This document shows positions 44,116 to 54,496 of a stretch of 64,000 bases of DNA, piece by piece. The notes beneath the pieces are model-generated. The model worked only from the letters and a program-made list of their open reading frames with translations. It had not been told where the DNA came from and made no database searches. Position 1 is the first letter of the stretch. Each line of letters starts with the position of its first letter. Location of the stretch: positions 23,043 through 87,042 of the forward strand of contig JAQTNV010000007.1 of NCBI GenBank assembly GCA_028713675.1, read 5' to 3'. This DNA comes from a bacterium (GTDB lineage Bacteria > Desulfobacterota > JAPLJL01). Made by a program: the position numbers and the translations under genes.

Positions 44116-44844
44116 TTACTTCTTAGGAGCGGGCGGGGGCGGAGCGGAACCCGCGGGCGCCTGCGGGGGCTCCATCACCTTGGCCCCTTTCGGGGGAACG
44201 AAGGTAAATACCTTCGCGGCCAGGGAAGGATTGACTTTGATTTTGGTGAATTTGATCTCGTTGAGATTGGAGAAGAAGTCGTAAATCCGGATCGCCCGGA
44301 CCAGGTAGTCTTTCCGATCCGCCTGGAGCACGATCCTTTTCACGTCGGCCAGGTTCTCCTTGGGAACCATTTCGATCTCGAAGAAATTACCCGCCTTCTC
44401 GTCCTTCGCGATCAGAAGCTGGAGGGTAAAATCCTCCTGGAGCTTTCCGATCCCCAGCAGGAAATTGACCGGGGTCTTGCCGCTGAAAGCCCGGCTGACC
44501 TTGTCCACCATCACCCGGCCTTCCTTGGGCTGGTAAAGCCACATCTTTTCCCCGTCGCAAACTACGTACTGTTTATCCGGGCTTTTGTATTCCCAGCGCA
44601 TCTTCCCGGGCTTCTGAAAGAACACCCGGCCCTTCCCCGAGAAACTGCCCTGCACATTGGCGATCTGGGAAACCTGCTCGAAATCCGCCACCATCGAATT
44701 GATCCCGTCGTATTTCTGCTGAAGTTTCTGGACCAGGTCCTTCAGCTTGGGCGTTTCGCCCGCCGCCGCCACCGCGGATCCCAGCAAGACCAGGGCCAGC
44801 GCCGCGCCGCCGATCCGGAGAACAATTCCGTTTCTTGATTTCAT
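44116..44844 (-). CDS. lolA: Outer membrane lipoprotein carrier protein LolA
   Basis: 242 residues. Signal peptide MKSRNGIVLRIGGAALALVL cleaved near AVAAAGE. LKDLVQKLQQKYDGINSMVA and DFEQVSQIANVQGSFSGKGR, then FQKPGKMRWEYKSPDKQYVV, are the LolA signature. It ferries lipoproteins across the periplasm. An Ala/Pro-rich tail (PPQAPAGSAPPPPAPKK) is an unusual extension. No LolB or LolCDE is in view. Confidence 0.9.
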   Translation of the reverse strand: MKSRNGIVLRIGGAALALVLLGSAVAAAGETPKLKDLVQKLQQKYDGINSMVADFEQVSQIANVQGSFSGKGRVFFQKPGKMRWEYKSPDKQYVVCDGEKMWLYQPKEGRVMVDKVSRAFSGKTPVNFLLGIGKLQEDFTLQLLIAKDEKAGNFFEIEMVPKENLADVKRIVLQADRKDYLVRAIRIYDFFSNLNEIKFTKIKVNPSLAAKVFTFVPPKGAKVMEPPQAPAGSAPPPPAPKK

Positions 44845-44863
44845 CGTTTTTCCCTCCCCCTTA

Positions 44864-44926
44864 TTGGTCTATCTGGTTGATCATAAAAAAGCGAGAAACG
44901 CGAGAAAAGTGGAACACGCGAGAAAG
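44864..44926. repeat. Nonad array (TTGGTCTAT ... GCGAGAAAC x7)
   Basis: Seven 9-mers in register: TTGGTCTAT, CTGGTTGAT, CATAAAAAA, GCGAGAAAC, GCGAGAAAA, GTGGAACAC, GCGAGAAAG. The GCGAGAAA unit recurs at 55566. Confidence 0.8.
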
Positions 44927-45023
44927 GGTTAAAAAAAATCACATCCTTCATTTTATGCCCTGATAACCCCTTCCTGATTTCCCGCTACCCTGATCTCCCT
45001 TCAGTCTTTCCAGCCATCAACCA

Positions 45024-45075
45024 CGCAACCTGAAGGTTGCGGCTACCTGTTATCGGCTAACCTGCTACCCGCAGC
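45024..45075. repeat. 18-bp palindrome plus five heptads
   Basis: CGCAACCT GA AGGTTGCG (45024-45041), then GGCTACC, TGTTATC, GGCTAAC, CTGCTAC, CCGCAGC. Confidence 0.8.
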
Positions 45076-45197
45076 TTTTCATTCGTCAATCGTTTTATCC
45101 CGAGTCATCCCGAGGGACATCCGTCAATCGTCAATTGGTTTGGGTTTATTATCCGTTATTATCCCGAAAAATGCGATTCCGAGCAAAGCGAAAAAGC

Positions 45198-45233
45198 GTC
45201 CATTGAGTTTATCGTGTCCATTGTGCCCTTTGG
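45198..45233. repeat. Nonad array (GTCCATTGA-like x4)
   Basis: GTCCATTGA, GTTTATCGT, GTCCATTGT, GCCCTTTGG in register. Confidence 0.7.
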
Positions 45234-45268
45234 TCATAATCATGGGTAATAGGTTTATTGGAGGCTAA

Positions 45269-45362
45269 CGCAGGTTAAAGCCTGCGGCCACCTGCTTACT
45301 ATTTGCTCCTTACCCTTTGAGCTATGAGCTTTCACCTTTGATCAATTACCTGCCTACCGTCT
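45269..45362. repeat. Imperfect 18-bp palindrome plus eleven degenerate heptads
   Basis: CGCAGGTT AA AGCCTGCG with one G-T-type mismatch, then 7-mers including GCTATGA, GCTTTCA and CCTTTGA (twice). Ends 15 bp from the ftsK stop. Confidence 0.7.
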
Positions 45363-45377
45363 GCTTTTTTCCAATAA

Positions 45378-47645
45378 TTATTTCTTGTTTTTGCCTCCGG
45401 GGGGGATCAGGACTTCCCGGGGCTTGGCCCCGTCCGCAGGACCGATAACCCCTTCCCGCTCCATCCTCTCCACCAGCCGGGCAGCCCGGTTATAACCGAT
45501 CCGGAATTTTCTCTGGATCATGGAGATCGACACCTGCCCGATCTCCGTCACCAAATCCAGCACCTCCACGTATTTTTCATCCAGGTCCGCGTCAAAATCG
45601 TCGGGACGGCTTTCCGACTTGAGCACCACCTGTTCGTATTCCGGCTTGCCCTGTTTCTTCCAGAAATCCACCACCCGCTTGATCTCGTCCTCGGAAACAA
45701 AGGGCCCGTGCACCCTTTCGATCTGCTTGGTGACGGGGGGAATGAAAAGCATGTCCCCCTTCCCGAGCAGACTTTCCGCCCCGTCATCGTCCAGGATCGT
45801 GCGGGAATCCACCCGGCTGGAAACCTGGAATGAGATCCGGGACGGGAAGTTGGCCTTGATCACGCCGGTGATGATGTCCACCGAAGGTCTCTGGGTGGCC
45901 ACGATCAGGTGGATCCCGGCCTGCCGGGCTTTCTGGGCCAGGCGCTGGAGCGAAATTTCCACCTCGTTGGACGCCACCGCCATCAGGTCGGCGAGCTCGT
46001 CGATGATCACCACGATGTAGGGCAGGCGGCCCAGGGGCATTTCCTCTCCGGTACCTTCCCCCCCGGCTTCCTCCGCCCCCGCCTTCTCCTTGAGCGACAG
46101 GGAGGAACGCAGGCGCTTGTCCTTTTCGACCAGCTTGTTCAGGCTCTCAATGGACTTGGTCCCCAGCTTGTTCATCAGCCGGTACCGGTCCTCCATTTTA
46201 TCCACCATCCACTTCAGGGACTGGGCCGCCGACTTGGGATCGGTGATCACCGGGACCAGCAGGTGAGGCAGCCCGTCGTAGGAGGTCAGTTCGAGCATCT
46301 TGGGATCGATCATGAGCAGGCGGACGTCTTCCGGGGTCGCCTTGAAAAGAATGGAGAGGATCATCGCGTTCAGGGAAACGCTCTTCCCCGAACCGGTGGT
46401 GCCGGCCACCAGGAGATGAGGAAGCGAATTGCCCAGGCTGACCACCACCGGATCACCGAAAATACCCTTTCCCAGGGCGAGGGACAGGGGGGAGGCGCTC
46501 CCCCGGAAACTGTCGCTCTCCAGCATGGACCGGAGGACGATCTTCTCCCGGACGGGATTGGGCACCTCAATCCCGACCACGCTCTTGCCCGGGGGACGGA
46601 TCACCCGGACGCTCTGGGCCCCGATGGCCATCGCGATATCATCGGACAGGCTTTCTACCCGGCTGAGCCGGATGCCGGGGGCAAGTTCGAATTCATACAG
46701 GGAAACCACCGGCCCGGTCCGGATCTCGGTCACCCTTCCGTCCACCCCGAAATTGGAAAGCTTCTGCACCAGGTTCCGGGAATTGAATTCCAGGCTCTTC
46801 TGGTCCACCGGCCTTTCCTCTTTCGGCACCGGGTCGAGCAGGGTGGTCTGGGGCAGCTTGAACTGCCCGGTCCGGTCCATGAAGGAAAAAATCTCCTGGG
46901 CCGTGGCCCGGACCGGAGGCGGAGGCGGGGCGGACTCCACCACCACCGGGGGAGCAGGGGCCGCCCCGGGAGCCGCGGGTTCACCCTTGTCCGCCGGCCG
47001 CTTGGTCGCCTCCCGGCGCTGCCGGCGAAGGCGGGCCATGATGATTTCCCGGTGCAGATAAAGAAAAGGCACGGAAGCGACCTTCAGGAACTGGCCCAGC
47101 CACCGGACCAGGGAAACCCGGAAGAATACGGTGATGCAGACGAACCAGCCCACCAGGATGACGACCACCGCCCCCACGCTCCCCAGGTAATGGATGAAAA
47201 AATTAGCGAGGATGACCCCGGCCGATCCTCCCAGCGGGAAAGGCAGCCGGCCCCCGACTTGCGACTCCCCGGCCAGCCCGAAAAGGGAGGAAAGAAAAAT
47301 CAGCGAACTGCCCGTCCCCAGGATGAACCGGAGCGAGGGCGGATTGAACCAGCTGGGAAAGAGGAGAAGAACCCCTGCCCCGAGCAGGATCGGGATGAGC
47401 AGCCAGGCCAGGAGCCCGAGGGTTTGAAAGGCAAGATCAGCCAGGTGGGAGCCGATGATTCCGCCCAGGTTCCGGACCGGGACCCCGATCTTCCCCTGGA
47501 CCACGTTGAAGGAAGGGTCCTCCGGATGGTAGGAAAAAAGCACCAGGAACAGGAAAACGGCCAGGGCCGCGAGGAGGACCCCGAAAAGCTCCCGGTAGAT
47601 CTTGTTCTCTCCCTTGTTCTTTTTCGACTTGGAACTGACCTTCAT
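45378..47645 (-). CDS. ftsK: DNA translocase FtsK/SpoIIIE
   Basis: 755 residues from the ATG at 47645, which overlaps the hflX stop by 4 bp. Four N-terminal helices anchor it. A Pro/Ala-rich linker (~215-250) precedes the motor, with Walker A LLVAGTTGSGKSVSLNAMI near residue 430 and Walker B YIVVIIDELADLM near 560. The C-terminal winged-helix gamma domain (SISMIQRKFRIGYNRAARLV) reads KOPS-type sites. It pumps chromosomes through the closing septum. Confidence 0.93.
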   Translation of the reverse strand: MKVSSKSKKNKGENKIYRELFGVLLAALAVFLFLVLFSYHPEDPSFNVVQGKIGVPVRNLGGIIGSHLADLAFQTLGLLAWLLIPILLGAGVLLLFPSWFNPPSLRFILGTGSSLIFLSSLFGLAGESQVGGRLPFPLGGSAGVILANFFIHYLGSVGAVVVILVGWFVCITVFFRVSLVRWLGQFLKVASVPFLYLHREIIMARLRRQRREATKRPADKGEPAAPGAAPAPPVVVESAPPPPPVRATAQEIFSFMDRTGQFKLPQTTLLDPVPKEERPVDQKSLEFNSRNLVQKLSNFGVDGRVTEIRTGPVVSLYEFELAPGIRLSRVESLSDDIAMAIGAQSVRVIRPPGKSVVGIEVPNPVREKIVLRSMLESDSFRGSASPLSLALGKGIFGDPVVVSLGNSLPHLLVAGTTGSGKSVSLNAMILSILFKATPEDVRLLMIDPKMLELTSYDGLPHLLVPVITDPKSAAQSLKWMVDKMEDRYRLMNKLGTKSIESLNKLVEKDKRLRSSLSLKEKAGAEEAGGEGTGEEMPLGRLPYIVVIIDELADLMAVASNEVEISLQRLAQKARQAGIHLIVATQRPSVDIITGVIKANFPSRISFQVSSRVDSRTILDDDGAESLLGKGDMLFIPPVTKQIERVHGPFVSEDEIKRVVDFWKKQGKPEYEQVVLKSESRPDDFDADLDEKYVEVLDLVTEIGQVSISMIQRKFRIGYNRAARLVERMEREGVIGPADGAKPREVLIPPGGKNKK

Positions 47646-48724
47646 TCTCTCCCCCGCCTGGAAACCACGACTTTTTTCATCTCCGCCTTGAGTTCCTCCA
47701 TTCCCTCCCCGGTCAAAGCCGAGACGCAAACCACGGGTGGCTCAAATTTCTGGGAGAGACGCGCAAGCTCGACGGGATTTTTCACCAGGTCGCACTTGTT
47801 CAAAACCGTGATGGATGCTTTCCAGTCGATCTCCACTTCTTCCAGGACCCGGAACACCGTTTCGGCCTGGACCTCAACCCGGGGATTGCTGGCGTCCAGC
47901 ATCACGATCAGGCCCAGGGCCTCCCGGACTTCCTCGAAAGTGGCCCGGAAGGCGGCCACCAGGGAATGGGGAATCCCCTGGATCAGTCCCACGGTGTCGA
48001 TCACCGCGGCCCCCAGGCCTTCGGCGAGCCGGACCCTGCGGATGGTGGGATCCAGGGTGGAAAAAAGCTGGTCGGCAGTGTGGACCTGGGCCCGGCCCAG
48101 GCGATTCAAAAGCGTGGATTTACCCGTGTTGGTATAACCGATCAGGGCAAAGGTGGGCAGGTCCCGGGTTTTCCGGCCCTGCCGCTGCACCTCCCGGGTC
48201 TTTTGAATTTTTTCCAGCTCCCGCTCGAGATGGGCGATCCGTTTTCTAACCCGCTGACGGTCTACTTCCAGCTTGGTCTGGCCCGGCCCCCGGGTTCCGA
48301 TCCCTCCCCCCAGCCGGGACAGGGCTTTTCCCTGGCCGGTCAGCCGGGGCAAAAGATACGCCAGCTGGGCCGACTCGACCTGGATCTTGCCCTCGCGGGT
48401 CCGGGCCCGCTGGGAAAAAATATCCAGGATCAGTCCGGTTCTGTCCACCACTTTCACCCCCAGGAAGTCTTCCAGGTTGCGGTACTGCACCGGGTTCAGG
48501 TCCTGGTTGAAAATCACCAGGTCCAGTTCCCCGGCCTTCTCCCGGATCTCCTCGAGCTTGCCCTTCCCGATCAGAAAGGCGGGGTGGAAACGTTCAAGCT
48601 GCTGTTCCCATTTTTCCACGACCCGGGCCCCGGCGCTCTCCGCCAGCCGCTCCAGCTCCCGCAGGGAATCCGGGGAAACCGGCTGGCCTTTCCGGCGAAC
48701 CTCTACCAGTCCAGATCTTTCCAT
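47642..48724 (-). CDS. hflX: GTPase HflX
   Basis: 360 residues. The N-terminal HflX domain (SAGARVVEKWEQQLERFHPA, IGKGKLEEI, DLVIFNQDLNPVQYRNLEDF) is followed by a glycine-rich linker (RLGGGIGTRGPGQTKLEVDR). The GTPase domain has P-loop ALIGYTNTGKSTLLNRL, switch LFSTLDPTIRRVRL and NKCDLV. It rescues or splits stalled ribosomes. It is downstream of hfq, a common pairing, with a palindrome and a heptad array in the gap, and is coupled to ftsK. Confidence 0.93.
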   Translation of the reverse strand: MERSGLVEVRRKGQPVSPDSLRELERLAESAGARVVEKWEQQLERFHPAFLIGKGKLEEIREKAGELDLVIFNQDLNPVQYRNLEDFLGVKVVDRTGLILDIFSQRARTREGKIQVESAQLAYLLPRLTGQGKALSRLGGGIGTRGPGQTKLEVDRQRVRKRIAHLERELEKIQKTREVQRQGRKTRDLPTFALIGYTNTGKSTLLNRLGRAQVHTADQLFSTLDPTIRRVRLAEGLGAAVIDTVGLIQGIPHSLVAAFRATFEEVREALGLIVMLDASNPRVEVQAETVFRVLEEVEIDWKASITVLNKCDLVKNPVELARLSQKFEPPVVCVSALTGEGMEELKAEMKKVVVSRRGRE

Positions 48725-48732
48725 ATCAATGG

Positions 48733-48750
48733 CGCAGGCTAAAGCCTGCG
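48733..48750. repeat. 18-bp palindrome (CGCAGGCT AA AGCCTGCG)
   Basis: Perfect 8-2-8 copy located in the hfq-hflX gap and followed by GCTACC. Confidence 0.9.
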
Positions 48751-48795
48751 GCTACCTTCATAAAGCTGAAACTTTGTCCTTGGTTTTCGTTTTTC

Positions 48796-48830
48796 ATTCG
48801 TCAATCGTAAATCGTCAATCGTCAATTGGC
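48796..48830. repeat. Heptad array (AATCGTC x5)
   Basis: ATTCGTC, AATCGTA, AATCGTC, AATCGTC, AATTGGC; ends 11 bp from the hfq stop. Confidence 0.85.
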
Positions 48831-48841
48831 ACATTCCGCAA

Positions 48842-49150
48842 TTATTTTTCGGGGGTCTTGCCCTCGGCGAGGTGAGGCTGATTATGAAAACCCTCTTTCT
48901 CGACCGGGGCCGGCGCGAGGCGGAACTTGCTCCCCGGGACCGGCCGGATCGAGGCCACCGCGTGCTTGTAGACCAGGACCGGGATGTTTTCCGAATCCGC
49001 TTTTTCCAGAAGCAGGCAGAAGTTATCGAAAGATATCACCCTGACCCCCTCGAGGCGGCTGCCGGATATGAATTCCACCGCCACCTTGAGCTTGTCCCGG
49101 CGCACCTGGTTCAAAAACTGATCCTGAATATTGATCCGGTTCATATTCAT
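48842..49150 (-). CDS. hfq: RNA chaperone Hfq
   Basis: 102 residues from the ATG at 49150, with AGGAGG 4-5 bases upstream. Sm1 motif: NIQDQFLNQVRRDKLKVAVE and FISGSRLEGVRVISFDNFCL. Sm2: IPVLVYKHAVASIRP, with the usual Y-K-H at the proximal RNA site. It forms a hexamer for small-RNA regulation. An extra C-terminal tail of about 30 residues is longer than the minimal protein. The frame stays open far upstream over dnaE, which is only a shadow. dnaE stops 8 bp before. Confidence 0.93.
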   Translation of the reverse strand: MNMNRINIQDQFLNQVRRDKLKVAVEFISGSRLEGVRVISFDNFCLLLEKADSENIPVLVYKHAVASIRPVPGSKFRLAPAPVEKEGFHNQPHLAEGKTPEK

Positions 49151-49158
49151 AATCCCTC

Positions 49159-52100
49159 CTATTGCACGGTAACCGATCCCCCTCCGAAAATCTCCCGGAC
49201 CCGGGTAAAGAACTTCTCCCCCGCTTCCGCGCGCAGGCTTTCCGGCAGGGCGATCACCGCTTCGGTTTGGTTCGGAAAGGAAATATGCAGAACGGTCTGG
49301 CACCTGCCGGGATGATCCTGGATCAGGCTCTTGAGCTCCCGAAAGGTCTCCCCGTTGATCCCGGGCGCCGAAATCTGGAAATGAATCCGCTGGCAGAATC
49401 TCTGGCCGGCCAGTCGCAGGGGACAGATCTCCCCGTCGAGGATCTTCAGCCGGTCCTCGTTCCGCTCCAGCTTTCCCGCCACCACGATCGGCTCGTCCTC
49501 CTGGACCTCGCGGAGAAACTTGGCGTAGCTTTCGGCAAAGACCACCACCTCGATGAAGCCGTCCAGCCCCTCCAGGGTGACGAAACCCATCCGCTTCCCC
49601 TGCCGGGTGGTCACCTCCCGCTTGCCGGAAATCATCCCGCCCACCCGCACCGGCTTGTGGTCGGCCACCTCGGAGAGCTCGGAAATCTGGTGGGTGACGT
49701 AGCGGTTCATCTCCTCGGAAAAATCGAGCAGGGGATGCCCGGTAATATAAAAGCCCAGGGCCTCTTTCTCGTTGCGGAGGAGCTCGTTCCGCGGCCATTC
49801 GGGGAGTTCGGTCCCGCCGTCAGCCTGCCGGGGGCGCGGGGAACGGAGGCGGCCGAAGAGGCTTTCCTGGCCCTGTTCCCTTTCCCGCTGGAACGCGGAA
49901 CCCGCGTCCAGGGCGGAATCGAGCACATCCAGGGTGGTGGCCCGGTTCATCCCCAGGCCGTCGAAAGTCCCGCATTTGATCAGGTTCTCCAGCACCCGGT
50001 GGTTGACCTTGCGCAGGTCCACCCGCTCGCAGAAATCAAAAATTGATGTGAATTTGCCCCGGGCCGAGCGGGATTCGATGATGGCCTCCACCGCCATTTC
50101 CCCCACATTTTTGACGGCGGAAAGCCCGAACCGGATCGTGTTGTCCCCCACCACCATGAAATCCTTCTCGCTCTCGTTCACCTCCGGGGGCAGGACCTTG
50201 ATCCCCATCGCCTTGCACTCGTTCAGGTTCTTCAGAACCTTGTCGGAATCATCCATGTCGGCCGAGAGCAGGGCCGCCAGGAAGAAAACCGGGTAGTTGG
50301 CCTTCAGGTAGGCGGATTGGTAGGCGATCAGGGCGTAGGCCGCGCTGTGGCACTTGTTGAAGGCGTATTTTGAGAACTGGGACATGTCCTCGAAAAGCTT
50401 CGCCGCCTCCTCCCGGGAAAACTTGTTCTTGACCGCCCCCTCGACAAAACGGGGCCGGGCCTCCTCCATCTCCTCCTGCTTCTTCTTGGCCATCGCCTTC
50501 CGGAGCCGGTCGGACTCGGTCAGGCTGAAGCCCCCGATCCGGTTGGCGATCTTCATTACCTGTTCCTGGTAGACGATCACGCCGTAGGTTTCCTCCAGGA
50601 TCTCCTTCATCTGGGGAATCGCGTACTGGGTCTTGTTCCGCTTGGCTTTTTTCCGCTTGATGAAATCGTCGATCATCCCGCCCCCGAGGGGGCCGGGACG
50701 GTAAAGCGCATTCAAAGCCACCAGGTCTTTGAGCTCGGTGGGCCGGCTCCGGGTCAGGAGCTCGACCATCCCCGAACTTTCAAACTGGAAGATCCCCACG
50801 GTTTTCCCCGCCGCGAGGAGTTCATAGGACTTGGCATCATCCAAAGGGATGAGGGAAAGATTGACTTTTTCTCCGCGAACCCGCTCGATCAGCCGGAGAG
50901 TATGGGCGAAAATCGACAGGGTCTTCAGGCCGAGCAGGTCGAACTTGATCAGCCCGGAGGCTTCCACGTCCGCCATGGCGTACTGGGTCACCACCTCGTC
51001 GTTCTGGCCCTTGTAGAGCGGGAGGCATTCCACCAGGGGGCGGTCGCCGATCACCACCCCGGCCGCGTGGGTGGAGGCGTGCCGGACCATGCCCTCGACG
51101 GACTGGGCGGTTTCGATCAGGTCCCGGATCCGCGGCTCCTTCTGGTACATCTCCCGGAGGCGGGGCTCCGACTCCAGGGCCGATTTGATCGTCACCCCCG
51201 GGCCGAAGGGGATGAGCTTGGCCACCTGGTCCACCTCGTTGTAAGGCATCTCCAGCACGCGGCCGACATCCCGGATCGCGGCCTTGGCCTGCATCACGCT
51301 GAAGGTGATGATATGCCCGACATTGTCCTTCCCGTATTTCTCGGTGAGGTACTGGTAGACTTCGTCCCGCCGTTCCGGGCCGAAATCCATGTCGATATCC
51401 GGAAGGCTGGCCCGGCCCTCGTTCAAGAAGCGCTCGAAGAGCAGCCCCTCCGCGATCGGATCGATCTGCGTGATCGAGAGGGCGAAGGCCACCAGGCTCC
51501 CGGGGGCCGAGCCCCGGCCGGGTCCCACCGGGATACCCCGCAAGCGGGCCTGCTGGACAAAATCCGATACGATCAAAAAGTAACCGGCGAAGCCGGTTTT
51601 CCGGATGACCCGGAGTTCCTCGGTCAGGCGCGTCTCGTAGGCCTCCCGGCTCTCCGGCCGGACCCTCCCGGTCGCGACCAGGCGCGAGAAATTTTCGTTC
51701 AGCCCCGCCCGGGACTCCTTTTCGAGCTGTTCATCCGCGGTCGTTCCTTCCGGGAGGGGGAAGGCCGGGAAACGCCTTTCGCCCAGGTTGAGTTCCAGGT
51801 TGCAGTCCCCCGCGATCCGGACGGTATTTTCGATCGCCTCCGGGAGATCCCGGAAGAGCTCCGCCATCTCCTGGGGCGAACGGAAGTAAAAGGTGTCGGA
51901 ATGGAAAGCCATCCGGTCCTTGTCGCTCATGGTCTTGCCGGTCTGGAGAGCGAGGAGGATGTCGTGGGCCCGGGCGTCCTTCTTTTCCAGGTAATGGCAG
52001 TCGTTGGTCGCCACCAGCGGCAGGGAAAGCTCCCGGGCCAGCTCGATCAACAGGGGATTGACCCGCTCCTGTTCGGGCAGGCCGTTCCGCTGGAGCTCCA

Positions 52101-52632
52101 GGAAAAACCGGTCCGGCCCGAAGATCCCGGCGAGCTCCCGGGCCGCCCGCCGGGCCTCATCCTTCCGGCCCTGGAGCAGGTTCCAGGGAATCTCCCCTTT
52201 CAGGCAGGCGGAAAGCCCGATCAGTCCTTCGCGGTACTGGGTCAGGATCTCCCGGTCGATCCGGGGACGGTAATAGAAACCCTCGAAATGCGCCCGGGTG
52301 ACCAGCTGCGAGAGGTTGCGGTAGCCCTGGAGATTCCGGGCCAGGAGCACGAGATGAAAAGACGTCTCGTCCGCCGCTCCCCGTTTCTTGTCCAGGCGGC
52401 TCCCGGGCGCCATGTAGCACTCGCAGCCGATGATGGGTTTGATCCCATGCTTGTAAGCCAGCTTGTAGAACTCGATCGCCCCGAACAGGTTCCCGTGATC
52501 GGTCAGGGCCAGGGCCGGGAGCCGATACTCCTCCGCCCGCGCGAAAAGCTGTTCGGGACGGATGGCCCCGTCGAGAAGGCTGTAATGGGTATGGACGTGC
52601 AGGTGGACGAAATTACTGGCAGGCGTTTCCAA
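49159..52632 (-). CDS. dnaE: DNA polymerase III subunit alpha
   Basis: 1157 residues, typical for DnaE1. The PHP domain begins with HLHVHTHYSLLDGAIRPEQL. The polymerase active site has PDIDMDFGPERRDEV near residue 408 and GPGRGSAPGSLVAFAL before it. A helix-hairpin-helix and an OB fold (VRVGGMISGKREVTTRQGKR) form the C-terminus. Catalytic core of the replicative polymerase. The start is TTG at 52632 (METPASNF). Confidence 0.95.
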   Translation of the reverse strand: METPASNFVHLHVHTHYSLLDGAIRPEQLFARAEEYRLPALALTDHGNLFGAIEFYKLAYKHGIKPIIGCECYMAPGSRLDKKRGAADETSFHLVLLARNLQGYRNLSQLVTRAHFEGFYYRPRIDREILTQYREGLIGLSACLKGEIPWNLLQGRKDEARRAARELAGIFGPDRFFLELQRNGLPEQERVNPLLIELARELSLPLVATNDCHYLEKKDARAHDILLALQTGKTMSDKDRMAFHSDTFYFRSPQEMAELFRDLPEAIENTVRIAGDCNLELNLGERRFPAFPLPEGTTADEQLEKESRAGLNENFSRLVATGRVRPESREAYETRLTEELRVIRKTGFAGYFLIVSDFVQQARLRGIPVGPGRGSAPGSLVAFALSITQIDPIAEGLLFERFLNEGRASLPDIDMDFGPERRDEVYQYLTEKYGKDNVGHIITFSVMQAKAAIRDVGRVLEMPYNEVDQVAKLIPFGPGVTIKSALESEPRLREMYQKEPRIRDLIETAQSVEGMVRHASTHAAGVVIGDRPLVECLPLYKGQNDEVVTQYAMADVEASGLIKFDLLGLKTLSIFAHTLRLIERVRGEKVNLSLIPLDDAKSYELLAAGKTVGIFQFESSGMVELLTRSRPTELKDLVALNALYRPGPLGGGMIDDFIKRKKAKRNKTQYAIPQMKEILEETYGVIVYQEQVMKIANRIGGFSLTESDRLRKAMAKKKQEEMEEARPRFVEGAVKNKFSREEAAKLFEDMSQFSKYAFNKCHSAAYALIAYQSAYLKANYPVFFLAALLSADMDDSDKVLKNLNECKAMGIKVLPPEVNESEKDFMVVGDNTIRFGLSAVKNVGEMAVEAIIESRSARGKFTSIFDFCERVDLRKVNHRVLENLIKCGTFDGLGMNRATTLDVLDSALDAGSAFQREREQGQESLFGRLRSPRPRQADGGTELPEWPRNELLRNEKEALGFYITGHPLLDFSEEMNRYVTHQISELSEVADHKPVRVGGMISGKREVTTRQGKRMGFVTLEGLDGFIEVVVFAESYAKFLREVQEDEPIVVAGKLERNEDRLKILDGEICPLRLAGQRFCQRIHFQISAPGINGETFRELKSLIQDHPGRCQTVLHISFPNQTEAVIALPESLRAEAGEKFFTRVREIFGGGSVTVQ

Positions 52633-52705
52633 TTTTCAACTGTTCATTTAATAAAAAGGAGAATTGACTCCGGGCTGAATTCTAACCCCGGCCGGAAAAC
52701 CCCGC

Positions 52706-54205
<1,500 letters not shown>

Positions 54206-54256
54206 TCAAAGGATATTTAGGAAATCCCTATCCGTCAACCTCTTTCATAAGTCTAA

Positions 54257-54284
54257 AGCTTTCAGCTCTCAGCTGTCAGCTTTA
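54257..54284. repeat. Heptad array (AGCTNTC x4)
   Basis: AGCTTTC, AGCTCTC, AGCTGTC, AGCTTTA. Confidence 0.85.
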
Positions 54285-54287
54285 GAC

Positions 54288-54315
54288 GACCGCAGACCGC
54301 CGACCACCGACCGCG
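54288..54315. repeat. Heptad array (GACCGCC-like x4)
   Basis: GACCGCA, GACCGCC, GACCACC, GACCGCG. Nearly the same unit as 41730-41757, 12.5 kb away. Confidence 0.88.
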
Positions 54316-54323
54316 GTTAGAAT

Positions 54324-54385
54324 CTGTCATTCTGAGCCTACCTGTCCGCCGAAGCCTTAGCGAAGGCTGGATGGCGAAGAATCCC
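54324..54385. repeat. REP-like element (CTGTCATTCTGAGC..GAAGAATC)
   Basis: Contains GTCATTCTGAGC, an internal GCCGAAGCCTTAGCGAAGGC hairpin and terminal GGCGAAGAATCCCTC. Confidence 0.7.
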
Positions 54386-54416
54386 TCTTTTTGCTCTTGG
54401 CCTTCTGTAATTCCTT

Positions 54417-54496
54417 GACACTATGAACACAATGGACCCAATGGACTCTATGGACGCCTTTGCTCTCTGCTCGTTGCTCTCTGCTCGTTGCTCTTT
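54417..54496. repeat. Composite nonad array (x5) running into heptad array (x5)
   Basis: 54417-54461: GACACTATG, AACACAATG, GACCCAATG, GACTCTATG, GACGCCTTT. 54462-54496: GCTCTCT, GCTCGTT, GCTCTCT, GCTCGTT, GCTCTTT. The array ends exactly at the stop codon of the next gene. Confidence 0.9.

Larger units (their letters stand above)
44845..45377. other. 533-bp intergenic region made almost wholly of short-period repeats
   Basis: Nonad array 44864-44926, palindrome+heptads 45024-45075, nonads 45198-45233, palindrome+heptads 45269-45362. I see no gene, RNA or clear promoter. Confidence 0.75.

Noticed and set aside
45909..48137. 742-codon plus-strand open frame opposite ftsK and hflX
   Set aside because: Composition is Pro/Arg/Gly/His-rich with no domain pattern; it is the antisense shadow of two clear genes in GC-rich DNA.
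48842..49798. Hfq read as a 318-residue fusion
   Set aside because: The upstream 216 codons overlap dnaE in another frame and look like a shadow; the ATG at 49150 has a perfect AGGAGG and gives a normal Hfq.
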